From Phocaeicola sp. (lineage in GTDB: Bacteria; Bacteroidota; Bacteroidia; Bacteroidales; Bacteroidaceae): a stretch of 47,653 nt of DNA. Shown here piece by piece: positions 28,501 through 36,070 of the stretch. Under the pieces are notes generated by a model. The model made no database searches. It was given only the letters and a program-made list of their open reading frames with translations, and had not been told where the DNA came from. The stretch lies in assembly GCA_020026175.1 (NCBI GenBank), contig JAHHQV010000016.1, positions 1 through 47,653 of the forward strand, written 5' to 3'. Numbering within the stretch: position 1 is the first letter of the stretch; the number at the start of each line of letters is the position of its first letter. Both the position numbers and the translations under genes were made by a program.

Positions 28501-29082
28501 ATCTTGGTATTGGATACTGAAGTTTACTCTAACACAGGTGGTCAGTCTTCTAAGGCTACTCCTCTTGGTGCTATTGCTAAGTTTGCTGCTTCCGGTAAGC
28601 GTGTACGCAAAAAAGACCTTGGTATGATTGCTACTACTTACGGTTACGTATACGTAGCTCAGATTGCTATGGGTGCTGACCAGGCACAGACATTGAAAGC
28701 TATCCGCGAAGCTGAAGCTTATCCAGGTCCATCATTGGTTATCGCATATGCACCATGTATCAATCATGGTTTGAAAGCAGGTATGGGTAAATCTCAGGCT
28801 GAAGAAGCTAAGGCTGTAGAATGTGGTTACTGGCACTTGTGGCGTTTCAACCCAACTCTTGAAGAAGAAGGTAAGAATCCATTCTCACTCGATTCTAAAG
28901 AACCTAATTGGGATGCATTCCAAGATTACTTGAAGGGTGAAGTTCGTTTTGCTTCTGTAATGAAACAATACCCAACAGAAGCTGCTGACTTGTTCAACGC
29001 TTGCGAAGATATGGCTAAGAAACGCTATGCTTCATACAAACGTATGGCTGCTATGAACTGGAGTAACGAAGAAGAAAAATAA
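25525..29082 (+). CDS. nifJ: pyruvate:ferredoxin (flavodoxin) oxidoreductase
   Basis: A single-chain PFOR of 1185 residues, the normal length. It converts pyruvate and CoA to acetyl-CoA, CO2 and reduced ferredoxin in the cytoplasm. Domains: pyrimidine-binding domain I at the N-terminus ('AAAHISYMFSEVAAIYPITPSS'-type, pattern only), domain II to about 410, gamma domain to about 630. A two-[4Fe-4S] ferredoxin domain has CxxCxxCxxxC at 690-700 and CxxCxxCxxxC at 744-754. The TPP-binding domain has proximal-cluster cysteines ('CAGCGE') and 'GDGASYDIGYGG'. Codon use differs from neighbours, with many CGT/GGT/GCT codons, as expected for a highly expressed gene. A double hairpin follows the stop. 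Confidence 0.97.
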   Translation: MAKQKKFITCDGNQAAAHISYMFSEVAAIYPITPSSTMAEYVDEWAAAGRKNIFGETVLVQEMQSEGGAAGAVHGSLQAGALTTTYTASQGLLLMIPNMYKIAGEFLPCVFHVSARTLASHALCIFGDHQDVMSTRQTGFAMLCEGSVQEVMDLSGVAHLSTIKSRVPFVNFFDGFRTSHEIQKIEMLENEDLAPLLDQEALAEFRKRALTPNKPVARGMAENPDHFFQHRESCNPFYDAVPAIVEEYMNEINKITGRNYGLFSYYGADDAERVIIAMGSVTEAAREAIDHLVANGEKVGLVSVHLYRPFSAKHFLAAVPKTAKRIAVLDRTKEPGATGEPLFLDVKECFYGHENAPLIVGGRYGLGSKDTTPAQILSVYENLALPMPKDHFTIGIVDDVTFTSLPQKEEIALGGEGMFEAKFYGLGADGTVGANKNSVKIIGENTDKYCQAYFAYDSKKSGGFTCSHLRFGDHPIRSTYLVNTPNFVACHVQAYLHMYDVTRGLRKNGTFLLNTIWEGEELANNLPNKVKKYFAENNISVYYINATKIAQEIGLGNRTNTILQSAFFRITGVIPTDLAVEQMKKFIVKSYSKKGEDVVNKNFAAVERGGEYQQLTVDPAWASLEVETATTNNDPAFINEIVRPINGQDGDLLPVSAFKGIEDGTWYQGTSKYEKRGVAAFVPEWNPENCIQCNKCAYVCPHASIRPFVLDTNEQTGAQFTSLKAVGKQFADMTFRMQVDVLDCLGCGNCVDVCPGNPKKGGKALAMKPLETQLGEVENWTYCSENVKTKQHLVDIKANVKNSQFATPLFEFSGACAGCGETPYVKLISQLFGDREMVANATGCSSIYSGSVPSTPYTTNEKGQGPAWANSLFEDFCEFGLGMDMANKKMRNRLEEAMKTAIASEETPAEYKEAFQEWIDGRNDADKSKAAAEKIIPMVEASKDKCAACATIAEFQDYLVKRSQWIIGGDGASYDIGYGGLDHVIASGEDVNILVLDTEVYSNTGGQSSKATPLGAIAKFAASGKRVRKKDLGMIATTYGYVYVAQIAMGADQAQTLKAIREAEAYPGPSLVIAYAPCINHGLKAGMGKSQAEEAKAVECGYWHLWRFNPTLEEEGKNPFSLDSKEPNWDAFQDYLKGEVRFASVMKQYPTEAADLFNACEDMAKKRYASYKRMAAMNWSNEEEK

Positions 29083-29113
29083 ATATAAAATAGTTCTCAC
29101 AGGTAAATATAAA

Positions 29114-29182
29114 TGAGGGTATCAAAACAATACCCTCATAAAAAAAATCACCACTGCTACATTTTTGTAACAGTGGTGATTT
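29114..29182 (+). terminator. tandem hairpins terminating the PFOR gene
   Basis: The first hairpin pairs TGAGGGTA (29114-29121) with TACCCTCA (29131-29138). The second pairs AAATCACCACTG (29145-29156) with CAGTGGTGATTT (29171-29182), and is followed by TTCTTTATAT. The second is the better rho-independent terminator; the first may reinforce it. Confidence 0.8.
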
Positions 29183-29330
29183 TCTTTATATGACATGCAA
29201 AAATAAAGACTTATATTTTCTAATAATTTTAAATCAATAATTCCTAATAATAAATTGATATATATCAAAAAACAAACATGATAAATCCAGTTTTAATATT
29301 ATGTTAACTATAAAATAAATTTTAATACAA

Positions 29331-29338
29331 TATATTTG
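29331..29338 (+). promoter_or_regulatory. -7 promoter element for the 85-aa gene
   Basis: TATATTTG, a perfect TAnnTTTG match, 32 bp before the ATG at 29371. The -33 region (around 29303-29310) has only GTTAAC, so the match is to the -7 box alone. Confidence 0.55.
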
Positions 29339-29370
29339 CGACAAAGTAAAGAAAGAGATACAACTAAATT

Positions 29371-29628
29371 ATGTCAATTAAAAGAACTGTAAAGTATCAT
29401 GTACCTCAAAGGGGACTATACATGTATGCACAAAGTTCAGAAAATGTAACTGAACTTATTGTACTGAATAGTACAGATAGCGAACAGACTCTAGTTAACG
29501 AACATATCCAAAAGTTACTAAAGGATAGAACAGTTGGAAAAGAAATATCCAGCGGAAAGATGATTGATTTAAAAAAAGATATGGTTATACCTGCCAATAA
29601 ATCTGTCATCATAGAATGTAGATACTAG
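29371..29628 (+). CDS. small orphan protein of unknown function (85 aa)
   Basis: A short cytoplasmic protein with no signal peptide, membrane segment or cysteine cluster (one Cys, three from the end). The composition alternates short beta-like stretches ('ELIVLNST', 'KSVIIECRY') with a charged helix ('VNEHIQKLLKDRTVGKEI'). It has a -7 promoter element just upstream and a 20-bp-stem terminator just downstream, so it forms a complete single-gene unit. I recognise no family. The regular codon pattern plus the promoter and terminator make it likely to be real. Confidence 0.65.
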   Translation: MSIKRTVKYHVPQRGLYMYAQSSENVTELIVLNSTDSEQTLVNEHIQKLLKDRTVGKEISSGKMIDLKKDMVIPANKSVIIECRY

Positions 29629-29635
29629 CTTAATT

Positions 29636-29683
29636 AAAAAGAGACCATATAAAAACATTCATATTTTTATATGGTCTCTTTTT
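29636..29683. terminator. strong bidirectional terminator after the 85-aa gene
   Basis: A perfect 20-bp stem (29636-29655 with 29664-29683, inner sequence GAGACCATAT/ATATGGTCTC) closes an 8-nt loop CATTCATA. It starts with five A and ends with five T. It can also stop the esterase gene arriving from the right. Confidence 0.9.
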
Positions 29684-29746
29684 AATTCTAACTTAACATA
29701 TATCAATACTCAAAACCATTTTGAATATAAATACTTTCATATAATA

Positions 29747-30568
29747 TCATTTGCCGTTGTACCTGTATCCATTGAAAAATTTAGTAAAAAACAACCATTG
29801 ATACTCAATTGAGTTTTTCCAATAAACAGCATTGTGTTTACCAGGTCTTATAATATAATCATGGTTAATTCCTCTATCTAATAATTTTTTGTGGAATTCA
29901 TTATTCACTTCATAAAAGAAATCATCTGCACCACAATCTATAATCAAAGACAAGTCACCATCCTTTATACTGTCCACTTGATTTATAACAGTATATTCAT
30001 CCCATCGCTTCAAATTTTCATCCTTAGGTCCTATCTGATTTTTCATCTTCCAGTTATTAGGGAAAGGACGAATATCAACACCACCACTTGTACTGCCAGC
30101 TGCTCCAAACAATGTTTTATGCCTAAATGACAACCATAAAGCACCATGACCACCCATACTAAGTCCAGTAATAGCTCTGTAATTTCTACTCTTTATAGTA
30201 TTATAATGAGTATCTACATATGGTAATAATTCTTTGGTTATAAAAGTTTCAAACAGACTGCCACTATTTATCGGACTATCCCAATACCAACTGTTTTCAC
30301 CATACGGACAAACAACAATCACGCCGTCTCTATCAGACATTTCTGGTATATTTTCATTTATTGAAATCCAAGTTTTGGCATTTCCACTATATCCATGTAA
30401 TAAATAAAGTACAGGACATGAAGACTGCTTTTCTTTTTCCGGTAATACAATTACTACTTCAACATTCCTGTTCATTTTAGAACTATAAACATTTAACGTA
30501 TCAATTACTGCCGAAAATACAGATGATGACATTAATGTCATAACAACAATAAAAAGGACTCTAAACAT
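29747..30568 (-). CDS. secreted esterase (esterase D / feruloyl-esterase-like alpha/beta hydrolase)
   Basis: A 273-residue protein with a signal peptide (hydrophobic residues 4-19, cleavage probably after FSA). The fold is that of the PF00756 esterase family: 'PVLYLLHGYSGNAKTW' near 52-67, the nucleophile elbow 'GLSMGGHGAL' (Ser137), and the catalytic His in 'PGKHNAVYW' near the C-terminus. An Asp candidate lies in 'DCGADDF'. Family members hydrolyse acetyl, feruloyl or small acyl esters. In Bacteroidetes, secreted members often trim substituted polysaccharides, but no polysaccharide-utilisation genes lie beside it. I start at ATG 30568 instead of a TTG four codons upstream. Confidence 0.85.
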   Translation of the reverse strand: MFRVLFIVVMTLMSSSVFSAVIDTLNVYSSKMNRNVEVVIVLPEKEKQSSCPVLYLLHGYSGNAKTWISINENIPEMSDRDGVIVVCPYGENSWYWDSPINSGSLFETFITKELLPYVDTHYNTIKSRNYRAITGLSMGGHGALWLSFRHKTLFGAAGSTSGGVDIRPFPNNWKMKNQIGPKDENLKRWDEYTVINQVDSIKDGDLSLIIDCGADDFFYEVNNEFHKKLLDRGINHDYIIRPGKHNAVYWKNSIEYQWLFFTKFFNGYRYNGK

Positions 30569-30692
30569 AACTATAAACAAATGATATTTAAAGACAACAT
30601 AATACCGTGTCAGTATTTTAAGAAAAGAGATTCTATAAGATTATATAGTGTTTATTAAAAAAGTATTTTGATTTATACAGAAGATTAGTTTA

Positions 30693-30735
30693 ATAGCCAT
30701 AATACTCCACTATAATAAAGGAGTACTATGGCTAT
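30693..30735. terminator. hairpin downstream of the galactose operon
   Basis: ATAGCCAT-A-A-TACTCC (30693-30708) pairs with GGAGTA-C-TATGGCTAT (30720-30735) with one mismatch and an 11-nt loop. It lies 70 bp past the galK stop. The T-rich tract is better on the plus strand (CATTTTTATT), so termination of galK from it is plausible but not textbook. Confidence 0.55.
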
Positions 30736-30804
30736 CATTTTTATTATAAAAAGTCTAAAAACTTTATGATTAAACCAAACAAGTAAAAATCATTGCATTC
30801 AAAA

Positions 30805-31959
30805 TCAGCAAACTTTGCGAGAGCCATCACCTATAACCACATCATAGACTTTAGGGCTACGACCGAATTTGTCTTTGAAGCGTTCTTTTGCTGTAGTGAT
30901 GAAAGTTTCGTACAATTCATTCTTGACTAAGTTGATAGTACATCCACCGAATCCACCACCCATAACGCGTGATCCAGTTACTCCACAATCAAATGCAATA
31001 TCGTTCAAGAAATCAAGTTCTTCGCAAGAAACTTCATAAAGTTTACTCATTCCATGATGTGTTTCATACATCTTCTGACCAACCAGTTCATAATTACCTT
31101 TTTCCAAAGCATCACAAACGTCAAGCACTCTCTGAATTTCCTCAATAACATATTCTGCACGCTTGTAATCTTCTTCAGAAACCTCAGCTTTAACAGCATT
31201 AAGCATTTCCATTGTACAGTCACGAAGGAATTCTACATTAGGATGAGTTTTCTTGATTACTGCAACAACATTTTCACAACTCTGACGACGCTTATTGTAA
31301 GCCGAAGATGCAAGTTCGTGTTTTACTACAGAATCAACAAGAACCAATTTATAACCTTCAGGTCTGAATGGGAAATACTGATATTCCAAAGAACGGCAAT
31401 CCAAACGTATCAAACTACCTTCTTTACCGAACACTGATGCAAACTGGTCCATTATACCACATTTTACACCGCAATAATTATGTTCTGTAGCCTGACCTAC
31501 TTTTGCCAATTCAAACTTGTCAATCTTGTTATCACCAAACAAATCATTCAAAGCAAACGCATATGTAGACTCTAGAGCAGCAGAAGAAGACATACCAGCT
31601 CCCAATGGAACATCACCGGCAAAGGCTGTATTAAAACCTTTTACATCTACGCCTCTCTTTATCATTTCACGACAAACACCAAAGATATATCTTGCCCAAC
31701 TAGCTGATGGAGCATCTTCTTCATTCAAGCCAAATTCTACATAATCCTTCAGGTCAATAGAGTATGCACATACTTTATCTGTTCCATTAGGTTTGATTTC
31801 AGCTACCATTCCTTTGTCAACTGCACCAGGAAAAACAAATCCACCATTATAATCTGTGTGTTCACCAATCAAATTGATACGACCTGGTGATGCATATACT
31901 GAGCCTGTTGTGCCATCAAAATGCTTAATAAAGCGACTTCTTACAAATTCTATATCCAT
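30805..31959 (-). CDS. galK: galactokinase
   Basis: A 384-residue GHMP kinase that phosphorylates galactose at C1 with ATP, the first committed Leloir step. The galactokinase signature 'GRINLIGEHTDYNGGF' is at 26-41, the GHMP phosphate-binding loop 'PLGAGMSSSAALE' at 118-130, the catalytic base candidate Asp171 in 'CGIMDQF', and the C-terminal GHMP motif 'GGGFGGC'. It is the last gene of an operon with the epimerase and sugar transporter. A 16-bp hairpin lies in the 78-bp gap in front of it. galT and galE are not in the window. Confidence 0.96.
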   Translation of the reverse strand: MDIEFVRSRFIKHFDGTTGSVYASPGRINLIGEHTDYNGGFVFPGAVDKGMVAEIKPNGTDKVCAYSIDLKDYVEFGLNEEDAPSASWARYIFGVCREMIKRGVDVKGFNTAFAGDVPLGAGMSSSAALESTYAFALNDLFGDNKIDKFELAKVGQATEHNYCGVKCGIMDQFASVFGKEGSLIRLDCRSLEYQYFPFRPEGYKLVLVDSVVKHELASSAYNKRRQSCENVVAVIKKTHPNVEFLRDCTMEMLNAVKAEVSEEDYKRAEYVIEEIQRVLDVCDALEKGNYELVGQKMYETHHGMSKLYEVSCEELDFLNDIAFDCGVTGSRVMGGGFGGCTINLVKNELYETFITTAKERFKDKFGRSPKVYDVVIGDGSRKVC

Positions 31960-31991
31960 GACTATTAATAATTAAAAGGTTAATATAATAA

Positions 31992-32030
31992 AGTTCATGG
32001 ATTTATACCTGGAATATAAATCCATGAACT
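31992..32030 (-). repeat. intercistronic hairpin between sugar transporter and galK
   Basis: AGTTCATGGATTTATA (31992-32007) pairs perfectly with 32015-32030, loop CCTGGAA. On the minus strand it is followed by TTATTATATTA, a weak T-rich tail. It may act as a partial terminator or mRNA-stabilising structure inside the operon. Confidence 0.7.
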
Positions 32031-32037
32031 AAGTTGT

Positions 32038-33357
32038 TTATTCTACAGGAATATCTTTATTGACATTTTTGCAGCCAAACAATGCATAATACAACAAATA
32101 TGCTAATGCTACAAGAATTACAATATAACTCATCATATAACTGCTAGTTACATCGGCTACTACACCCTGAATTAGCGGAAGGATACCACCTCCACAAACC
32201 ATAACCATAAAAATACCCGATGCCATTGCTGTATATTTTCCAAGTCCTTCAACTGCAAGGTTAAAGATACCGCCCCACATGATAGAAGTACAAAGGCCAC
32301 ATAATATAAAGAACATAACACCAACAGGCACTACACTCATACCAAAGCTGATATCTGATTTAAAAACAGGCATTGAAATTGTAACATCTGTAGGTGCAAA
32401 CATACCGATAAGTATAAATATTATACCCAACAATGATACTGTTGTAAGCTGTGTCTTACTTGAGAACTTAGCTCCCAAGGCTCCACCGCAAAGACGTCCT
32501 ATCATCATCAAGAACCAATAAGTACCAACTATAGAACCAGCTACAGCAGTTTCCATACCAAGTCCCTTTGCACCTTCAGCAGAAGTGGAAGTAGTAAGGA
32601 ACAAGTTTACAAAGTTAGGGATACCTACTTCAATACCTACGTATACAAAAATAGCGATAGTACCAAATACGAAGTGACGGAACGACATTGGACTATGAGT
32701 ATCCTTCACTTTATGTTGTGCAGCTGTTTCCATGTGTGGTTCAGGTATTTGCATTACTGCAAGAACTACAAAAACTATAGCAAAGATAGTCATAGCGATG
32801 AACAATGCCGGATTAGCATCACTGATACGTGTATTCTGACTGATGGTACCAATCAAATATCCTCCCAATACAGGAACAATAGTAGCAGAAATAGAGTTCA
32901 ATGCACCACCGAACTGAATCAACTGATTACCAGTCTTACCGCCACCACCTAAAGTATTAAGCATAGGGTTTACAACTGCATTCAGCATACACATAGAGAA
33001 ACCTGAAATAAATGCACCTGTAAGGTAAATCCAGAAAGCTGTAAGTTCACCTGGCTGATAATTGATTTTTCCAGACAAAATCTGAACACCGACTCCTACG
33101 AATCCAACAGCAACTGCTGTCAATGCTGTTTTCTTGTAACCAATTCTTTTAAGCATGATGCCGGCAGGCAATCCCATGAAAGCATATGCTATAAAATTTG
33201 CGGCATTACCAAGCTGAGTCATCCAGTTTGCTGCCTGAAACTGTTCTTTTACTATAAGTCCCAAAGGATTTGTCAAACCTGTTACAAATGAAATCATTGC
33301 AAACAAAGCAAACATCATCGCTATTGGAAGTAAATAACTTTTCTTTTGAGTAGACAT
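32038..33357 (-). CDS. gluP: FucP/GluP-type sugar MFS transporter (glucose/galactose)
   Basis: A 439-residue inner-membrane protein with about 12 hydrophobic helices, of the FHS (fucose-galactose-glucose:H+ symporter) branch of the major facilitator superfamily. Family features: 'MMFALFAMISFVTGLTNPLG' in helix 1, 'AFMGLPAGIMLKRIGYKKT' after helix 2 (the MFS loop 2-3 motif), and 'NAVVNPMLNTLGG' in helix 4. It sits between aldose 1-epimerase (46 bp) and galactokinase (78 bp), which points to galactose import. Glucose or fucose cannot be excluded from sequence alone. Confidence 0.92.
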   Translation of the reverse strand: MSTQKKSYLLPIAMMFALFAMISFVTGLTNPLGLIVKEQFQAANWMTQLGNAANFIAYAFMGLPAGIMLKRIGYKKTALTAVAVGFVGVGVQILSGKINYQPGELTAFWIYLTGAFISGFSMCMLNAVVNPMLNTLGGGGKTGNQLIQFGGALNSISATIVPVLGGYLIGTISQNTRISDANPALFIAMTIFAIVFVVLAVMQIPEPHMETAAQHKVKDTHSPMSFRHFVFGTIAIFVYVGIEVGIPNFVNLFLTTSTSAEGAKGLGMETAVAGSIVGTYWFLMMIGRLCGGALGAKFSSKTQLTTVSLLGIIFILIGMFAPTDVTISMPVFKSDISFGMSVVPVGVMFFILCGLCTSIMWGGIFNLAVEGLGKYTAMASGIFMVMVCGGGILPLIQGVVADVTSSYMMSYIVILVALAYLLYYALFGCKNVNKDIPVE

Positions 33358-33403
33358 GATTCTTTTAATTAGGTTAAATGATTAATATTATTATAGGTTT
33401 AAA

Positions 33404-34498
33404 TTATTCTTCTACACCAAACTTGTATACTGTCACCTGATAGTAATTATCACCAGGGTTCAAAACCGCAGAAGGGAAATGCCCTTTATTAGGTGTATCA
33501 GGGAAATGCTGTGCTTCAAAACAGATAGCACTTCTCTTTGGGTAAGTTGCCTTATGGTAACCTTCAAATCCACTATGCCAGTTTGCAGTATAAAGCTGTA
33601 CACCAGGTTCTGTTGTATACACCTCAAGACTTCTATTTGAATTTGGCTCTATACATTTAGCTGCAAAAGTCAATTCTCCAGCTTCTTCTTTATTCAACAC
33701 ATAGCAATGATCATATCCCACACCATACACCAACTGCTGGAAATCATTATCGATCCTACTTCCAACCACATGAGGAGTTCTGAAGTCCATTGGAGTACCC
33801 TCTACTTTAGATATTTCGCCAGTAGTTATAGACACCTCATTCATCGGAGTATAAAAATCGGCATTGATTGTCAAAATATTATTTTCTACAGAAGGAGTAG
33901 GATCAGACACACCGGCCAAGTTAAAGAAAGCATGATGAGTCAGGTTCACCAATGTCTTTTTGTCAGTAAAAGCATTGTAAGTAATAATCAGCTCATTTTC
34001 ATTTGACAAAGTATAAACTACAGTGACATCAAGATTTCCAGGGAAACCTTCTTCACCGTCAGCAGACAGATAATGCAATACCACACTCTGCTTGCTAGTC
34101 TGTTCCGCATCCCACACTCTAGCATGAAAACCTGTAGGACCTCCATGAAGTGAATTCGGTCCATTGTTTATAGTCAACTTATATTCTTTTCCGTCAAGTT
34201 TAAACGTTCCGTTAGCAATTCTGTTACCATATCGGCCTATCAATGTACTAAGAAACGGTTCAGGACTGTTTATTACATTATCAATCGTATCATGCCCCTG
34301 AATTACATTTGCATATTTACCATCCTTATCCGGCATCATAATAGCCAGAATAGCGCCTCCATAGTTTGTTATTGCTATTTCAGCTCCGTTATCGTTAGTC
34401 AGAATATACAAATCTGTATTCTTACCATCTATAGTCTTCTGAAAGTCTGATTTTTTCAGACCGCTCAAATTGTTTTCGTTATAAAAAGTGTTGTCCAT
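33404..34498 (-). CDS. galM: aldose 1-epimerase (mutarotase)
   Basis: A 364-residue GalM-family enzyme that interconverts the alpha and beta anomers of galactose or glucose, giving galactokinase its alpha substrate. Conserved pieces: 'NYGGAILAIMMPDKDG', 'IGRYGNRIANGTF', 'NSLHGG', the active-site region 'NLTHHAFFNLAG', and 'GVGYDHCYVL'. The C-terminus has 'QLYTANWHSG' and 'CFEAQHFPDTPN'. No signal peptide is seen with the chosen start, so it is cytoplasmic. I use ATG 34498; an upstream ATG at 34552 would add 18 residues overlapping the promoter. It heads the galM-gluP-galK operon. Confidence 0.93.
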   Translation of the reverse strand: MDNTFYNENNLSGLKKSDFQKTIDGKNTDLYILTNDNGAEIAITNYGGAILAIMMPDKDGKYANVIQGHDTIDNVINSPEPFLSTLIGRYGNRIANGTFKLDGKEYKLTINNGPNSLHGGPTGFHARVWDAEQTSKQSVVLHYLSADGEEGFPGNLDVTVVYTLSNENELIITYNAFTDKKTLVNLTHHAFFNLAGVSDPTPSVENNILTINADFYTPMNEVSITTGEISKVEGTPMDFRTPHVVGSRIDNDFQQLVYGVGYDHCYVLNKEEAGELTFAAKCIEPNSNRSLEVYTTEPGVQLYTANWHSGFEGYHKATYPKRSAICFEAQHFPDTPNKGHFPSAVLNPGDNYYQVTVYKFGVEE

Positions 34499-34549
34499 GA
34501 TACTATATTTTCTATTGATATTAGTTCTATATATGTTTAAATTCTTATG

Positions 34550-34581
34550 CAAATAAAAAGATTTTATTTAAATTACCCAAA
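34550..34581 (-). promoter_or_regulatory. promoter of the galM-gluP-galK operon
   Basis: On the minus strand TTTG (34581 to 34578), a 20-bp gap, then TTTATTTG (34557 to 34550, one mismatch to TAnnTTTG). The start codon at 34498 lies 51 bp on. This also argues against the upstream start at 34552. Confidence 0.6.
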
Positions 34582-34607
34582 CATTTTTCTTAAAAAAAGA
34601 AAAGCAT

Positions 34608-35906
34608 TTAATCATTGTTTTTATATAATGCCATAAAATCAGCTACAATAAACGTACTTCCACCTACAAATATCAGATCATTACTTCCTGCATTACTTCT
34701 TGCTGTTTCAAACGCTTTTTTAACACAAGGATACGAATCCCCACTAAGACCATGATTAAAACCAATTTCTTTCATTTCATCTGCTCCTAAGGCTCTTTTC
34801 ACTGAAGCTTGTGTAAAATAATACCTTGCATTTTTAGGAAGCATAGACACGACTCCGTTTACATCCTTATCATTTACCATACCTATCACTATATGGACAT
34901 TATCATATTCCACTCCCGAAAGCTGTCCAACTATATACTCCATACCTCCGATATTATGACCGGTATCACAAATAACATCAGGATGTTCTTCCATTTTTTG
35001 CCATCTTCCCATTAGTCCGGTAAACTTACATACGTTTCTGAATCCGTTCTTTATGTTGTCATCAGATATATTATATCCAGTTTCTCGTAGTTTGACTGTG
35101 GCATTAAGTATGGTATTTGTATTTTTTATCTGACAATTTCCTCCCAATTCGCCACACAGTTCATCCAAAAACAATTTGGTATGATACCTGAACAAACCGT
35201 CAGAAGTCTTTTTATAGTCTACAATCATCTGATTATCCTGTGCAAATACTATCTCCGAACCTGTTTCATTTGCCTTGTTTACAAATACAGGTTTAGTTTC
35301 ATCTGTATATTCACCTATCACTACAGGTACACCGGGCTTTATTATTCCAGCCTTTTCTGATGCTATTTCAGAAAGAGTATGTCCCAAGAACTGTGTATGA
35401 TCAAGACTTATATTTGTTATGACACTAAGGTCAGGAGTTATTATATTAGTACAGTCCAATCTTCCCCCCAGTCCAACTTCAATAACAGCCACATCCACTT
35501 TTTCTTCAGCAAAATACGAAAAAGCCATAGCTGTAGTAAGTTCAAAGAAAGAAGGATGTAACGGCTCGAACACATGCTTATGATTGTCTACAAAGTCAAC
35601 AACAAATTTTTTATCTATAGGTTTTCCGTCAACCCTTATTCTCTCACTGAAATCCAGCAAATGAGGAGATGTATAAAGACCAGTCTTATATCCTGCCGAC
35701 TGAAGGATTGCCGCAATGGTATGCGAAGACGAACCTTTGCCATTGGTTCCTGCCACATGAATCGTTTTAAACTTCGTGTGAGGATGAGAAAAATACCCAT
35801 CAAGTATCAACGTATTTTCCAATCCTTCTTTATAAGCATCCTTGCCCACATTCTGAAACATTGGCGTACTGTTATACAAATAACTTAAAGTTTCCTGATA
35901 ATCCAT
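34608..35906 (-). CDS. folC: folylpolyglutamate synthase / dihydrofolate synthase
   Basis: A 432-residue Mur-ligase-type enzyme that joins glutamate to dihydropteroate and extends folate polyglutamate tails. Visible motifs are the P-loop 'VAGTNGKGSSSH' (51-62), 'SPHLLDFSERIRVDG', 'IEVGLGGRLDCTNII' and 'ISLDHTQFLG', and the Mur-type C-terminal domain beginning near 'ICDTGHN' (about residue 305). Length is typical of the family. It is transcribed alone: the upstream oadB gene ends with a terminator, and the galactose operon downstream has its own promoter. A GATATTTG element (one mismatch to the -7 consensus) lies about 30 bp upstream. Confidence 0.95.
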   Translation of the reverse strand: MDYQETLSYLYNSTPMFQNVGKDAYKEGLENTLILDGYFSHPHTKFKTIHVAGTNGKGSSSHTIAAILQSAGYKTGLYTSPHLLDFSERIRVDGKPIDKKFVVDFVDNHKHVFEPLHPSFFELTTAMAFSYFAEEKVDVAVIEVGLGGRLDCTNIITPDLSVITNISLDHTQFLGHTLSEIASEKAGIIKPGVPVVIGEYTDETKPVFVNKANETGSEIVFAQDNQMIVDYKKTSDGLFRYHTKLFLDELCGELGGNCQIKNTNTILNATVKLRETGYNISDDNIKNGFRNVCKFTGLMGRWQKMEEHPDVICDTGHNIGGMEYIVGQLSGVEYDNVHIVIGMVNDKDVNGVVSMLPKNARYYFTQASVKRALGADEMKEIGFNHGLSGDSYPCVKKAFETARSNAGSNDLIFVGGSTFIVADFMALYKNND

Positions 35907-35994
35907 TTACTTATATTTTTATTAAAGACAGTGCAAATATCATCATTTTTTTCATCTTATTTCCTATATCAATATGAAAAGCATAAATAATGAC

Positions 35995-36049
35995 AAAAAA
36001 CCTGTTGACAGAACGAATAGATGATAAACATTCTGGCAACAGGTTTTTT
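35995..36049 (-). terminator. terminator of the methylmalonyl-CoA decarboxylase operon
   Basis: AAAAAACCTGTTG (35995-36007) pairs with CAACAGGTTTTTT (36037-36049), extended by CAGA/TCTG. On the minus strand the stem ends in six T. It lies 22 bp past the oadB stop. Confidence 0.88.
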
Positions 36050-36070
36050 AAAAAAAATAAATATATTATA

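Noticed and set aside
30805..34498. Fucose rather than galactose operon, because the transporter is FucP-like
   Set aside because: The neighbours are galactokinase and aldose 1-epimerase; no fucose isomerase or fuculose kinase is present.
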